A DNA stretch of 64,000 nt, taken from NCBI GenBank assembly GCA_048268105.1, contig JBLWWH010000004.1:1-64000 (forward strand), read 5' to 3'. Position numbers and translations under genes: made by a program. Under the pieces are notes generated by a model. That model was not told the DNA's origin and did not search any database. It worked only from the letters and a program-made list of their open reading frames with translations. Shown here in pieces: positions 43,098 through 52,075 of this stretch. Source of the stretch: Profundicola sp048268105 (lineage in GTDB: Bacteria; Bacteroidota; Bacteroidia; Flavobacteriales; Weeksellaceae). Position 1 is the first letter of the stretch; every line of letters starts with the position of its first letter.

Positions 43098-44846
43098 ATG
43101 AACTTAAAATCACAATTAGAAAAGAATATTTTCAATACGCTTAAGGAAGAATTTCAAATTACTACTGAGAAATTAGAGATTCAGGTAACACGCAAAGAGT
43201 TCGAAGGTGATTACACCTTGGTGGTTTTTCCTTTGGTACGCCAAATGAAAATGAAGCCAGAGCAAGCTGCCGAAGCTATTGGAAATGCTTTGCTTAAAAG
43301 ATCTGATATTGATAAATTCAACGTAGTGAAAGGCTTCTTGAATTTAAGTTTAAAAACAGATGTCTTTGTTGATTTTCTTCAATCTACTCCAGAAGCTTTT
43401 GAAGCTACAGATAAAAAATTAATGATAGAATATTCTTCTCCAAATACCAACAAACCTCTTCACTTAGGTCATATTAGAAATAACTTATTGGGTTATTCTG
43501 TCGCTCAAATTTTAGAAGCAACCGGAAATAGAGTAATAAAAACACAGGTAATTAACGATAGAGGTATACATATTTGTAAATCTATGTTGGCTTGGGAAAA
43601 ATTTGGCCATAATGAAACACCTACATCGACTGGTCTAAAAGGAGATAAACTTGTTGGTAATTATTATATCGCTTTTGATAAAGCCTACAAAGAAGAAATA
43701 GAGGAGTTAGAAAACCAAGGCTTATCCAAAGATGAAGCAAAAAAGCAAGCTCCATTGATATTAGAAGCTCAAAAAATGCTACGCGATTGGGAGGATAATG
43801 ATCCTAAAGTTCGCGAGCTGTGGAGTGAAATGAATAACTGGGTGTATGAAGGTTTTGATGCCACATACGAAAGATTAGGGGTTGATTTTGATATGGTTCA
43901 ACACGAAAGTGAAACCTATATTCTTGGTAAAGATTTAATTCAACAAGGTTTAGAAAAAAATGTCTTCTTCAAAAAAGAAGATGGTTCGGTTTGGATTGAC
44001 TTAACCGAAGAAGGGCTTGATGAGAAAATTGTTTTAAGATCTGACGGAACTTCGGTTTACATTACACAAGATATTGGAACCGCCGTTGAGCGTTTCGAGA
44101 AATATGAGATTGATGGCTTAACCTATGTTGTTGGTAATGAGCAGGATTATCACTTTAAGGTTTTGTTCTTAATTTTAAAACAATTAGGATATGATTGGTC
44201 AGAGCACTTATATCATTTATCTTATGGCATGGTAGACTTGCCAGAGGGTAAAATGAAGTCGAGAGAAGGCACTGTAGTGGATGCAGATGATTTAATGGAT
44301 CAGATGGTTCAAACAGCTAAAGAAATCGCGGCAGAGGCTGGAAAACTTGAGGGAATGTCTCAGCAAGAGAAGGATGACTTGTATGAAATCATTGGTCTTG
44401 GAGCATTAAAATATTATATCTTAAAAGTTGATCCGAAGAAGAGAATTCTATTTAATCCAAAAGAAAGTATTGACTTCAATGGAAATACGGGACCTTTTAT
44501 TCAGTATGCTTATGTTAGAATTCAGTCGATTTTAAGGAAAGAAAAGCCACAAGAAATTGATTTATCGACCTATGAGTTTAATGAAATTGAAAAGGATCTT
44601 CTTAAAACATTAAATGAATATAACGATATACTACAAAAGGCGGCTAATGAGCTGAATCCTTCATTTGTGGCTAATTATGTTTATGATTTAGTAAAAACTT
44701 TCAATTCGTTTTACCAGAACAATAGCATCTTGAACGCCGAAACAGAAATGCAAAAGCAAGCACGATTGCATTTAGCTCAACGTGTTGCTTATACTATTCA
44801 AAATGCACTTAATTTATTGGGTATTCAAACACCCGAAAGAATGTAA
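43098..44846 (+). CDS. argS: Arginyl-tRNA synthetase
   Basis: A class I synthetase of 582 residues that charges tRNA-Arg. The N-terminal additional domain precedes SSPNTNKPLHLGHIRNN, whose HLGH (near 121) is the HIGH motif. The KMSKS-like loop reads KMKSREG (near 385), as in many ArgRS. The C-terminal DALR anticodon-binding domain ends with HLAQRVAYTIQNALNLLGI. Complete. Convergent with the YebC gene with only seven bases between. Confidence 0.97.
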   Translation: MNLKSQLEKNIFNTLKEEFQITTEKLEIQVTRKEFEGDYTLVVFPLVRQMKMKPEQAAEAIGNALLKRSDIDKFNVVKGFLNLSLKTDVFVDFLQSTPEAFEATDKKLMIEYSSPNTNKPLHLGHIRNNLLGYSVAQILEATGNRVIKTQVINDRGIHICKSMLAWEKFGHNETPTSTGLKGDKLVGNYYIAFDKAYKEEIEELENQGLSKDEAKKQAPLILEAQKMLRDWEDNDPKVRELWSEMNNWVYEGFDATYERLGVDFDMVQHESETYILGKDLIQQGLEKNVFFKKEDGSVWIDLTEEGLDEKIVLRSDGTSVYITQDIGTAVERFEKYEIDGLTYVVGNEQDYHFKVLFLILKQLGYDWSEHLYHLSYGMVDLPEGKMKSREGTVVDADDLMDQMVQTAKEIAAEAGKLEGMSQQEKDDLYEIIGLGALKYYILKVDPKKRILFNPKESIDFNGNTGPFIQYAYVRIQSILRKEKPQEIDLSTYEFNEIEKDLLKTLNEYNDILQKAANELNPSFVANYVYDLVKTFNSFYQNNSILNAETEMQKQARLHLAQRVAYTIQNALNLLGIQTPERM

Positions 44847-44853
44847 GAGAGCT

Positions 44854-45594
44854 CTATAGAGCGTCTTCTAATTCTTGCGTAATTTCTAGGGTATGATATA
44901 CATTTTGGACATCGTCGTCTTGCTCAAAACGGTCGATGATGTCTAAAATTTCTTTAGCTTGTTCAAATGGTAATTCTTTTGTAATCGTTGGAATACGTTG
45001 TAGTTCCGCATTCTGAACATCGATTTTTAAATCATCTAATTTATGTGATACTTTACCAAAATCCTCGAAGTTAGAATAAACAGTCACTAAACCTTCTTCT
45101 TTTTCGATATCGTCAGCACCTGCATCAATCATTTCTAGTTCGAAATCATCCCAATCCATGGTGATTTTATCTTCTTCAATCGTAAATACACCCTTGCGAT
45201 CGAATAAAAATGCTATTTCTCCAGTTTTACCTAAATTTCCACCAACTTTATTGAAAATAGCTCTCACGTTGGCAACAGTTCTATTGTTATTATTGGTTGT
45301 ACATTCCACAAAAATTCCGATTCCGTGGGGTGCATAACCTTCAAATGTGATGATATCATAAACTTCTGCATCAGCGCCAGAAGCTTTTTTAATGGCGCGC
45401 TCCACATTGTCTTTGGGCATATTAACACCCTTGGCATTCTGAATAGCACGTCTCAGGGCGGGATTGCTCTCGGGATCTGGACCACCTTCTTTAACCGCCA
45501 TGTTAATCTCCTTTCCAATACGGCTAAACTGCTTAGCCATTCGGTCCCATCTTGCAAATTTTGCTGCTTTTCTATATTCGAATGCCCGTCCCAT
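44854..45594 (-). CDS. YebC/PmpR family protein
   Basis: A 246-residue protein with the typical opening MGRAFEYRKAAKFARWDRMAK (split conserved helices), NVERAIKKASG, YEG-like FEGYAPHGIGI and VECTTNNNNRTVANVR. Family members act as transcriptional regulators or, as shown for YebC-type proteins, help ribosomes at proline-rich stretches. Length normal. It lies 27 bases from the TlpA-like lipoprotein gene on the same strand. Confidence 0.93.
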   Translation of the reverse strand: MGRAFEYRKAAKFARWDRMAKQFSRIGKEINMAVKEGGPDPESNPALRRAIQNAKGVNMPKDNVERAIKKASGADAEVYDIITFEGYAPHGIGIFVECTTNNNNRTVANVRAIFNKVGGNLGKTGEIAFLFDRKGVFTIEEDKITMDWDDFELEMIDAGADDIEKEEGLVTVYSNFEDFGKVSHKLDDLKIDVQNAELQRIPTITKELPFEQAKEILDIIDRFEQDDDVQNVYHTLEITQELEDAL

Positions 45595-45621
45595 TGTTTT
45601 TTATTTAGATTGCGAAATTAA

Positions 45622-46140
45622 TTAATTTTCTAATTGTTTTTTGATGCTACTTGCATTAATTTTTTTGGCATAATAAACCTCAATTTTCCCTTGCTCATCC
45701 AATAGCATATACCTGGGAATCCAATCTAAACCAATATAATCAACAAAGTCATTGTTTACATTCTTAGACCAACCTGTATCAAAATAGTATTGCTCTCCTT
45801 CAATTTTGAATCGTTTCATGTATTTCTCTAAGCCGTTCTGCCATTTTTCCTCTTCTTCATCTACAGATAAAAACACAAAATTTACTTCTGGATAATCCTT
45901 CTGAAATTGAGCAATATTGGGTAACGATTTGATGCAGTCAATGCACCAAGAGGCCCAAACCACCAGCATAACTTTCTTTCCTTTGTTTGCCTCCAAAACA
46001 TTTCCAACGCTAGAAGCAGTCATTTCTTTATCATAAACAGCTTGATTTAAAGCAGCTTCGCTGAAGTCTGATTTATCTTGTGGTGAACAAGAATTAAGTA
46101 TAAAAAATAGAAGTATTAAGGCATATTTTAAGCTTTTCAT
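45622..46140 (-). CDS. TlpA-like thioredoxin-fold lipoprotein
   Basis: A 172-residue exported protein: leader, then LNSCSPQDKSD with the lipobox cysteine, and a thioredoxin fold whose active site reads WASWCIDCIKSLPN (CxxC with Ile-Asp). It should work in the periplasm as a disulfide reductase or maturation factor. FVFLSVDEEEEKW and IPRYMLLDEQGKI are further TlpA-like strands. It stands upstream of the YebC gene, both on the minus strand. Partner unknown. Confidence 0.85.
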   Translation of the reverse strand: MKSLKYALILLFFILNSCSPQDKSDFSEAALNQAVYDKEMTASSVGNVLEANKGKKVMLVVWASWCIDCIKSLPNIAQFQKDYPEVNFVFLSVDEEEEKWQNGLEKYMKRFKIEGEQYYFDTGWSKNVNNDFVDYIGLDWIPRYMLLDEQGKIEVYYAKKINASSIKKQLEN

Positions 46141-46204
46141 ATATTAATAAGTATTGAATTAAAACAAAAATTGAGTTTAGGTCTTTAATCAAATATACAA
46201 ATTT

Positions 46205-46212
46205 TATATTTG
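46205..46212 (+). promoter_or_regulatory. TAnnTTTG promoter element for pth
   Basis: TATATTTG ends only 4 bases before the pth ATG, so the expected transcription start is at or beside the start codon (leaderless). Confidence 0.5.
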
Positions 46213-46216
46213 CGTT

Positions 46217-46783
46217 ATGCGAAAATATTTGATTGTCGGTTTAGGAAATGTCGGTGATAAATACAGTCATACAAGACATAACATTGGTTTTGATGTAGTA
46301 GATGAAATGGCGAAGACTGCAGGTTTTCCGTTTCAGCCGTCTAACTTTGGAGAGATTTGTCAATTTAAATATAAAGGCCGTCCGGTAACCTTGTTAAAAC
46401 CAGATACTTTTATGAATTTAAGTGGTAACGCCATCGATTATTGGATGAAAAAGGAAAATATCCCTGTAGATAACATTTTTGTGATTACAGATGATTTAAA
46501 TTTAGACTATGGAACCATCAGAATCAGAGGAAAAGGCAGCGATGGTGGGCATAATGGTTTAAAACATATTCAAACAAAATTAAATACCACTAAATATCCA
46601 CGTTTGCGCTTTGGAATAGGCGATGCTTTCGAACAAGGTAGACAAGTAGATTATGTGTTGGGGCAGTGGACAGACGGACAAAAAGAAAGCTTACAAGAAA
46701 GGATTTCGTGGAGTGCACAAGCGGCTTTTAAGTTTATCTTTGCTGGATTAAATAATGCCATGAACGAATTCAATGGGAAATAA
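46217..46783 (+). CDS. pth: Peptidyl-tRNA hydrolase
   Basis: A 188-residue enzyme that frees tRNA from stalled peptidyl-tRNA. VGLGNVGDKYSHTRHNIGFDVVD holds the catalytic His and Asn; KPDTFMNLSG and VITDDLNLDYGTIRIRGKGSDGGHNGLK are the remaining signatures with the essential Asp and Asn. Length typical. Its stop overlaps the ATG of the acyltransferase gene by one base (TAATG). Confidence 0.97.
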   Translation: MRKYLIVGLGNVGDKYSHTRHNIGFDVVDEMAKTAGFPFQPSNFGEICQFKYKGRPVTLLKPDTFMNLSGNAIDYWMKKENIPVDNIFVITDDLNLDYGTIRIRGKGSDGGHNGLKHIQTKLNTTKYPRLRFGIGDAFEQGRQVDYVLGQWTDGQKESLQERISWSAQAAFKFIFAGLNNAMNEFNGK

Positions 46784-47550
46784 TGAAATTTCTAAGTAAA
46801 ATCTTTTCTTTTCTTTGGAGATGCTGGTTTGTGTTTTTATCAACTTTGGCGACCATTTTCTATGGCGTTTTCTTTGTATTGCCTCTAAGTTTTAGAAATC
46901 AGGATTTTGCAAAAGCTTATTTCTTTGAAAGATTGTGGGCAAAAACCATTTTTTATGGTTCGGGCTTAAGTCTTAAAAAACATGGCTTTCCCAACATGGA
47001 TGAATCACATCCCTATTTAATTATATCTAATCATACCTCTATGATGGATATAATGTTGATGTTGCTTATCAATAAGAAACCATTGGTTTTTGTGGGTAAA
47101 AAAGAGTTATTAAACTTGCCAATTTTCGGGTATATTTTTAGTCGAATGAATATTGTGGTAGACAGAAAAGACCCCAATAGTAGGAGTAAAGTTATCCGAG
47201 AATCTATTAAAAATGTGAAACTAGGTAGATCTATTTGTATTTTTCCAGAAGGTGGTGTTCCCGAGCGAGAAATTATGTTAGATAATTTCTTAGACGGCCC
47301 TTTTGCGATTGCTATTATGAATAAAATCCCATTGTTAACAATATCAATTTGTGGTTTAAAAGAGATTCTTCCTTATTCTTATTGCGAAGGAAAGCCTGGA
47401 TTAGTCGATGTTTATTTCCATCAAACCCTAGAAACCTCTCGGTTAAATAAAACCCACATTCCAGAAATCAAGGAAACTTGCTACGAAATGATTCATACGC
47501 AACTCAAGCGATATTATTGGCGAAAAGAAAGAGGTTGGCCTGCTAAGTAA
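46783..47550 (+). CDS. 1-acyl-sn-glycerol-3-phosphate acyltransferase (PlsC-like)
   Basis: A 255-residue membrane enzyme that adds the second acyl chain in phospholipid synthesis. An N-terminal hydrophobic segment (CWFVFLSTLATIFYGVFFVLPL) precedes ISNHTSMMDIM, the HX4D catalytic motif, and ICIFPEGGVPE, the substrate-binding motif. It is coupled to pth by a one-base overlap. Substrate specificity is assumed from the family, which also includes ornithine-lipid and other acyltransferases. Confidence 0.88.
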   Translation: MKFLSKIFSFLWRCWFVFLSTLATIFYGVFFVLPLSFRNQDFAKAYFFERLWAKTIFYGSGLSLKKHGFPNMDESHPYLIISNHTSMMDIMLMLLINKKPLVFVGKKELLNLPIFGYIFSRMNIVVDRKDPNSRSKVIRESIKNVKLGRSICIFPEGGVPEREIMLDNFLDGPFAIAIMNKIPLLTISICGLKEILPYSYCEGKPGLVDVYFHQTLETSRLNKTHIPEIKETCYEMIHTQLKRYYWRKERGWPAK

Positions 47551-47570
47551 TATTCATTAAAGCTATTTAC

Positions 47571-48035
47571 TTAAACAAGTTTTTTCATGGCCATCACGGT
47601 ACCTAAATGCATGTTTTCATGCGTTAAGTTAAATAGAATCACATCTTCAATACTATTCATGGTATAGCCAAAACTCGAAGAGTAAGTTTTAAAGGAATTC
47701 AATTTTCCATCGAAATAATCAATTTGTAATTGCTGCTGCGTGCTCATCAATAGGTTCTTAATTTCAGCAATTTCTTCTGGTAACGGAAAATCACCATTTG
47801 GTGCAGTACCTTTTTTGTAATTTTCTACCCACGCCATGTCGATAAGCATTTCGTTGTCTGATAGATAGTATGATAAAAGTTGCTGAGTAGCGACCACATG
47901 TACAATGTTCCACCAGATATTATTATTAAAACCATAAGGAATATCGGCTAATTGCTCTGGGGTTAAATGCTCTAAATAGCCCACAAATTTTTGTCTTATG
48001 ATGCTATGCAGTTTAAATGGCTCTTGGTTTAACAT
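47571..48035 (-). CDS. DinB family protein
   Basis: A four-helix protein of 154 residues. The putative metal-binding histidines are visible: NIVHVVATQQL and, near the end, HENMHLGTVMAMKK. DinB-fold proteins include thiol S-transferases and others; the precise substrate is unknown. The next gene upstream is a small PH-domain-like membrane protein five bases away, so the two are likely co-transcribed. Confidence 0.85.
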   Translation of the reverse strand: MLNQEPFKLHSIIRQKFVGYLEHLTPEQLADIPYGFNNNIWWNIVHVVATQQLLSYYLSDNEMLIDMAWVENYKKGTAPNGDFPLPEEIAEIKNLLMSTQQQLQIDYFDGKLNSFKTYSSSFGYTMNSIEDVILFNLTHENMHLGTVMAMKKLV

Positions 48036-48040
48036 AGAAT

Positions 48041-48448
48041 TTAATCTCTAAAGTATAATTGATGACTTTCTTGGTTAAAAATAAGCTCTTTTTTTGGTAA
48101 AATTGGTTTATCATCAAATTTATTATACCGAATAATTTGATGTATTTTAGGTAAACCTACAAGATGCTTTTGCAAAAAATTTGAGGGAACATTCTCAACT
48201 TTTCTGATGTTTTCTATCGGAATTTCAGTCTTTGCGAATAATTCTTTAATAATCAGTTTGTTATCAATAATTGTGTATGATGTAAAAAACTGATTGATTC
48301 CATAATATAATGGCATTGCAAACATTGCAAAGGCACCGAAAATGAAATACCACTTGCTTTCAAAAAAGAAAATACCAATGAGAATAAATATAAATATATA
48401 AATAAGAGGCCTATAAGTAACTTTAGCCTTGCTTGTTTTCTTTTGCAT
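48041..48448 (-). CDS. PH-domain-like membrane protein
   Basis: A 135-residue protein with two adjacent hydrophobic spans near the N terminus (YIFIFILIGIFFFESKWYFIFGAFAMFAMPLYYG) joined by a short loop, then a soluble part with FFTSYTIIDNKLIIKELFAKTEIPIENIRKVE, typical of bacterial PH domains. It overlaps the preceding small membrane-protein gene by 26 bases and is close to the DinB gene. Function unknown. Confidence 0.65.
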   Translation of the reverse strand: MQKKTSKAKVTYRPLIYIFIFILIGIFFFESKWYFIFGAFAMFAMPLYYGINQFFTSYTIIDNKLIIKELFAKTEIPIENIRKVENVPSNFLQKHLVGLPKIHQIIRYNKFDDKPILPKKELIFNQESHQLYFRD

Positions 48449-48629
48449 AATTTTTATAAACTTTGAATCCTAATATAATGATTAGCACAACTTGTATAAG
48501 TACAGCCACCCAAGTTGGGATACTGGTACTTGAACCAAAAATTTGGGTGGCAGGTTCAAAATCCCTATACGTATTGTAAAGGTTGAATAAAAGAGCACCA
48601 ATTAACAATATATCCAAAAATTTAGTCAT
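48423..48629 (-). CDS. Small two-span membrane protein
   Basis: A 68-residue protein, hydrophobic at both ends (FLDILLIGALLFNLY and WVAVLIQVVLIIILGFKVY) with a hydrophilic middle, suggesting two membrane spans. It overlaps the next gene by 26 bases, which supports real coupling. No family is recognised. The overlapping reading frames and ATG start are the only evidence, so it may be less certain than its neighbours. Confidence 0.55.
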   Translation of the reverse strand: MTKFLDILLIGALLFNLYNTYRDFEPATQIFGSSTSIPTWVAVLIQVVLIIILGFKVYKNYAKENKQG

Positions 48630-48726
48630 ATGATTTTATTTCTTAAGTCAATAAAACTAAGTTATTTTAGAGAATTGTGCAATTATGCATAGTTTAAAGC
48701 AGTTCAAAATCTATAAGTATAAAAAA

Positions 48727-48748
48727 AAGCTACGAAAATTCGTAGCTT
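48727..48748 (-). terminator. Strong terminator after DUF6952 gene
   Basis: AAGCTACGAA and TTCGTAGCTT form a 10-bp stem with a 2-base centre, followed by eight T on the minus strand. Confidence 0.92.
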
Positions 48749-48771
48749 CAATATTATTTAGAAAATCTAAT

Positions 48772-49029
48772 TTATCTATCAATAGAACCTGTTACGCGCT
48801 TCATGAATTCATTCAATGCTTCACGCTCTGGTTTACCTTCTTTAATCGTTTTATTCACTTCAATAGCGCCGTAAAAGTTAGACAATAATTCTCCAATTAC
48901 ATCTAATTCTTCATCTTTAACGTTGTCGCTTTCAATCAAGTTTTCTAAAGTTTCAATCGTTTCTAAAACGAAATCTTGATCATTCTCGTCTATGAATTTA
49001 TTGATATGTTTAATTAATGGCAGCCTCAT
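48772..49029 (-). CDS. DUF6952 family small protein
   Basis: An 85-residue acidic, helical protein (LETIETLENLIESDNVKDEELDVIGELL) that fits the DUF6952 family. It overlaps the thioredoxin gene by 20 bases and precedes a strong terminator. The link with thioredoxin and peroxiredoxin genes suggests a redox or stress function, which is inference. No signal or membrane segment. Confidence 0.75.
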   Translation of the reverse strand: MRLPLIKHINKFIDENDQDFVLETIETLENLIESDNVKDEELDVIGELLSNFYGAIEVNKTIKEGKPEREALNEFMKRVTGSIDR

Positions 49030-49321
49030 CTATCAATGATTTTAAAATCTCTGTTTTATTGGTTTGTTCTTGTTTTTGCAACTCTCCATGCTTGAAATAA
49101 GCAAAAGTAGGTAAGTTATTAACGTCTGCTAATTTACGTGATTCTGGAAATTTTTCTGCATCTACATAAACAAATTCAGCGCCTTCAGTCTCGCGAGCAA
49201 ACTTCTTGAATTTAGGTAACATAATCTTGCAGTTTCCGCACCAAGTGGCACCGTACTGAACGAATACATTCTCGTTATTACTCAATATTTCTTGTAAGTT
49301 ATCTTTTTCTAATTCTTTCAT
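49010..49321 (-). CDS. Thioredoxin family protein with WCGNC active site
   Basis: A 103-residue single-domain thioredoxin. The active site reads QYGATWCGNCKIMLPKF, with Asn in place of the usual Pro between the cysteines; the cis-proline loop NLPTFAYF is kept. The change would alter redox potential. It is likely the reductant for the peroxiredoxin at 49438, and overlaps the DUF6952 gene by 20 bases. Confidence 0.9.
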   Translation of the reverse strand: MKELEKDNLQEILSNNENVFVQYGATWCGNCKIMLPKFKKFARETEGAEFVYVDAEKFPESRKLADVNNLPTFAYFKHGELQKQEQTNKTEILKSLIDEAAIN

Positions 49322-49349
49322 TTTAATGTTTTTTAAGGGTTAAAAAAGC

Positions 49350-49370
49350 AGCCGCTATTAAGTGGCGGCT
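49350..49370 (-). terminator. Terminator after the peroxiredoxin gene
   Basis: AGCCGC pairs with GCGGCT (49350-49370 region, GU-extended) and is followed by a run of T on the minus strand. It separates the peroxiredoxin from the thioredoxin gene. Confidence 0.7.
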
Positions 49371-49437
49371 TTCAAAAATTTTAGAAAACTCTCGTTGTAA
49401 AAAAGTACGCTAAGAGATTTATGAATTTAGATCTAGC

Positions 49438-50076
49438 TTAGTGAGAAGATAAATATTCTGCAACACCTTTGCTATCTGCGCTCATCGCGTCTTTTCCTTC
49501 TTCCCAGTTCGCAGGACAAACCTCACCTTTTTCTTGTACGTGCGTAAATGCATCAACCATTCTAAGGTATTCGCTTACATTACGACCTAGTGGCATATCG
49601 TTCACACTTTCGTGGAAAATTCTACCATCTTCGTCGATTAAGTAAGTAGCACGGTAAGTAACATTGTCTCCTTCTAATAAAAAAGTATCCGTTTCTTCGT
49701 CGTACTCACCATCTGTAATATCTAAGATACCTAATAAAGAAGATAAGTTTCTGTTGGTATCTGCTAAAAGTGGGTAAGTAATCCCTTCAATTCCTCCGTT
49801 ATCTTTAGAAGTGTTTAACCATGCAAAGTGAACTTCAGCAGTATCACATGATGCTCCTACTACCAAAGTATTTCTTTTTTCAAATTCTGGTAAAGCTTCC
49901 TGGAATGCATGTAACTCAGTTGGACATACATATGTGAAGTCCTTTGGATACCAAAACAATAATACTTTTTTATTATTTTTTTTAGCGTGCTCAAAAATGT
50001 TTAATTTAAAAGTGTCGCCCATTTCATCCATGGCGTTTACTGCAATGTTTGGAAATTTTAAACCTACGTTTGACAT
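49438..50076 (-). CDS. 2-Cys peroxiredoxin (AhpC/Prx1 type)
   Basis: A 212-residue peroxidase that reduces hydrogen peroxide or alkyl peroxides. FWYPKDFTYVCPTELHAFQ holds the peroxidatic Cys, and KGEVCPANWEEG the resolving Cys near the C terminus. The intermediate GASCDTAEVHFAWL and FHESVNDMPLGRNVSEYLR are typical. It is preceded by a 122-base gap to the DUF2480 gene and followed by a hairpin, then the thioredoxin gene. Confidence 0.95.
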   Translation of the reverse strand: MSNVGLKFPNIAVNAMDEMGDTFKLNIFEHAKKNNKKVLLFWYPKDFTYVCPTELHAFQEALPEFEKRNTLVVGASCDTAEVHFAWLNTSKDNGGIEGITYPLLADTNRNLSSLLGILDITDGEYDEETDTFLLEGDNVTYRATYLIDEDGRIFHESVNDMPLGRNVSEYLRMVDAFTHVQEKGEVCPANWEEGKDAMSADSKGVAEYLSSH

Positions 50077-50198
50077 AATCTATTTGTTTTAATTATTATT
50101 CTGATTTTGTACTACAAAGATAAGAAATTTAGGGCTTAGCCTATAAGTTTTCTATATTATTTACCTAAGTCTTTATAAGATTAAGTTATAATGTGGTT

Positions 50199-50705
50199 TT
50201 ATTTTGGCTTCTTGTATAGAGGCACTGTTGAACAAGCTTCGCCATACATTAATGAATTAACCTTAGGTAATAGCCTCTGAACCAATAGTGTATAAGCACT
50301 TTGAGGAACAGGCTTATGACTACAACCTTTAATAATTACTTTTTTATCGTCATAAGCGTCAAGATTCAAACTCAAAACTTTCTCTTGATATAAAGCCTCG
50401 TTTAATTGATCTATGCTTCCTACCGAAATGTATTTCGCATAGGGTTGTAAATAAGTTGTAATCGGTAAATATGCCCAACCTGGTAAGATCGCATTGGTAG
50501 AACAATTTAAAGCAACATAAGCATCTTGATACATGCTCCAGTCATAATTTTTTAAATCTTCTCTAAACTGTTTCTCTCTCAAAATTAATCCTTGATCTAG
50601 CCATTGAGCGATATCTATCTCCATGCGCTTACCTTCTGGGTAAAACTCCTCTAAATCAATATTCACCAAAGGACTTTTGGCTATTTTATTTATAATTTCA
50701 CTCAT
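50199..50705 (-). CDS. DUF2480 family protein
   Basis: A 168-residue soluble protein with the DUF2480 pattern SPLVNIDLEEFYPEG at the start and AILPGWAYL and KGCSHKPVPQSAYTLL later. The family is conserved in Bacteroidota with no assigned function. I use ATG 50705; the longer frame starts at an in-frame codon 39 bases upstream that only adds a hydrophobic run. Divergent to lpxB. Confidence 0.8.
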   Translation of the reverse strand: MSEIINKIAKSPLVNIDLEEFYPEGKRMEIDIAQWLDQGLILREKQFREDLKNYDWSMYQDAYVALNCSTNAILPGWAYLPITTYLQPYAKYISVGSIDQLNEALYQEKVLSLNLDAYDDKKVIIKGCSHKPVPQSAYTLLVQRLLPKVNSLMYGEACSTVPLYKKPK

Positions 50706-50777
50706 GATTGCAAATTTAAGTTTCGAATTTACGAATAAACTCAATATAATGAATATTTATAAATGAATTCAAATACC

Positions 50778-50785
50778 TATTTTTG
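50778..50785 (+). promoter_or_regulatory. TAnnTTTG promoter element for lpxB
   Basis: TATTTTTG ends 6 bases before ATG 50792, so the lpxB transcript is probably leaderless or nearly so. Confidence 0.5.
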
Positions 50786-50791
50786 TCTGAG

Positions 50792-51901
50792 ATGAAATAT
50801 TATATCATAGCAGGCGAGGCTTCGGGAGATTTACACGGAGCTAATTTAATGAAAGAGCTTAAGAAAAAAGACGCTCAAGCTGAATTCAGGTTTTGGGGTG
50901 GCGATCTTATGCAAGAGCAAGGTGGCTCTTTGGTAAAGCATTATAAAGAATTAGCCTTTATGGGATTTGTAGAAGTAGCTATGAACTTAACTACAATTCT
51001 TAGGAATATTTCATTTTGTAAGAAGGATATTGCTTCCTACAAACCAGATGTGGTTATTTTAATTGATTATCCTGGGTTTAACTTAAGAATTGCACCTTTC
51101 GTTAAAACTCTCGATATACCTGTGTTGTATTATATCTCTCCTCAAGTTTGGGCTTGGAAGTCGGGAAGGGTTAAGACCATCGTAAAGAGTGTAGACAAAA
51201 TGTTGGTGATTCTTCCTTTTGAGAAGGACTTCTACAAAAAATGGGATTATGAGGTAGAGTTCGTCGGTCATCCATTAATTGATGCTATCGAGCAGCGAGA
51301 AACACCAGATAGAGATGATTTTAGCGCTCAATGGGACTTAGATCAAAGACCGATTATTGCTTTATTACCGGGAAGTAGAAAGCAAGAAATTCAAACCAAA
51401 TTGCCTTTAATGCTCTCGGTAGTAGATGATTTTCCGGATTATCAATTTGTGATTGCTGGAGCACCTGGACAAGACAAAGAATATTATCTTCCATTTATGA
51501 GAAATGGCGTTCAATTAGTAAAAAATAAAACATATCAACTGCTTCAACTATCGCACGCTGCTTTGGTTACTTCGGGTACGGCAACCTTAGAAACTGCTTT
51601 ATTAAAGATCCCCGAAGTGGTTTGCTATAAAGGAAGTCGTATTTCTTATGAAATTGGAAAGCGTTTGGTTAAAAACATTGAGTATATCTCTTTGGTTAAT
51701 TTAATTATGGATAGAGAAGTTGTGACCGAATTAATTCAAAATGACCTGAATTACGAAAATATTAAACGAGAATTGTCCGATATTTTAGAAGGGGAAAAAC
51801 GCAGTAAAATGCTTTCTGACTATAATCAACTCATCCGAAAGCTTGGTGGTGTAGGGGCGTCGGAAAAAGCGGCAGAAGAAGTGATTAAGCTCTTAAAATA
51901 A
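50792..51901 (+). CDS. lpxB: Lipid-A-disaccharide synthase
   Basis: A 369-residue GT19 glycosyltransferase that joins two acylated glucosamine units in lipid A synthesis. YYIIAGEASGDLHGANL opens the protein; DYPGFNLRIA, YYISPQVWAWKSGR and LLPGSRKQEI follow, then the SGTATLE motif near the end. Complete. It complements waaA at 10781. The start is set by the promoter element, whose last base lies within the longer frame. Confidence 0.95.
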   Translation: MKYYIIAGEASGDLHGANLMKELKKKDAQAEFRFWGGDLMQEQGGSLVKHYKELAFMGFVEVAMNLTTILRNISFCKKDIASYKPDVVILIDYPGFNLRIAPFVKTLDIPVLYYISPQVWAWKSGRVKTIVKSVDKMLVILPFEKDFYKKWDYEVEFVGHPLIDAIEQRETPDRDDFSAQWDLDQRPIIALLPGSRKQEIQTKLPLMLSVVDDFPDYQFVIAGAPGQDKEYYLPFMRNGVQLVKNKTYQLLQLSHAALVTSGTATLETALLKIPEVVCYKGSRISYEIGKRLVKNIEYISLVNLIMDREVVTELIQNDLNYENIKRELSDILEGEKRSKMLSDYNQLIRKLGGVGASEKAAEEVIKLLK

Positions 51902-51942
51902 GCAGCAAAAAGAAATAGCTTCAATCAATTATATAAAAATAA

Positions 51943-51974
51943 AAAAACCTCAAGTAATTGTTCTTGAGGTTTTT
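51943..51974. terminator. Bidirectional terminator between lpxB and tRNA-Ala
   Basis: A 12-bp stem (AAAAACCTCAAG / CTTGAGGTTTTT) with an 8-base loop and A/T runs on both sides, able to end lpxB on the plus strand and tRNA-Ala on the minus. Confidence 0.88.
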
Positions 51975-51975
51975 A

Positions 51976-52053
<78 letters not shown>

Positions 52054-52075
52054 TTAACGGAATGAATCCGTCAAT

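Noticed and set aside
48685..48888. Plus-strand open frame over the terminator and DUF6952 gene
   Set aside because: It runs antisense to a strong terminator and a family-assigned gene.
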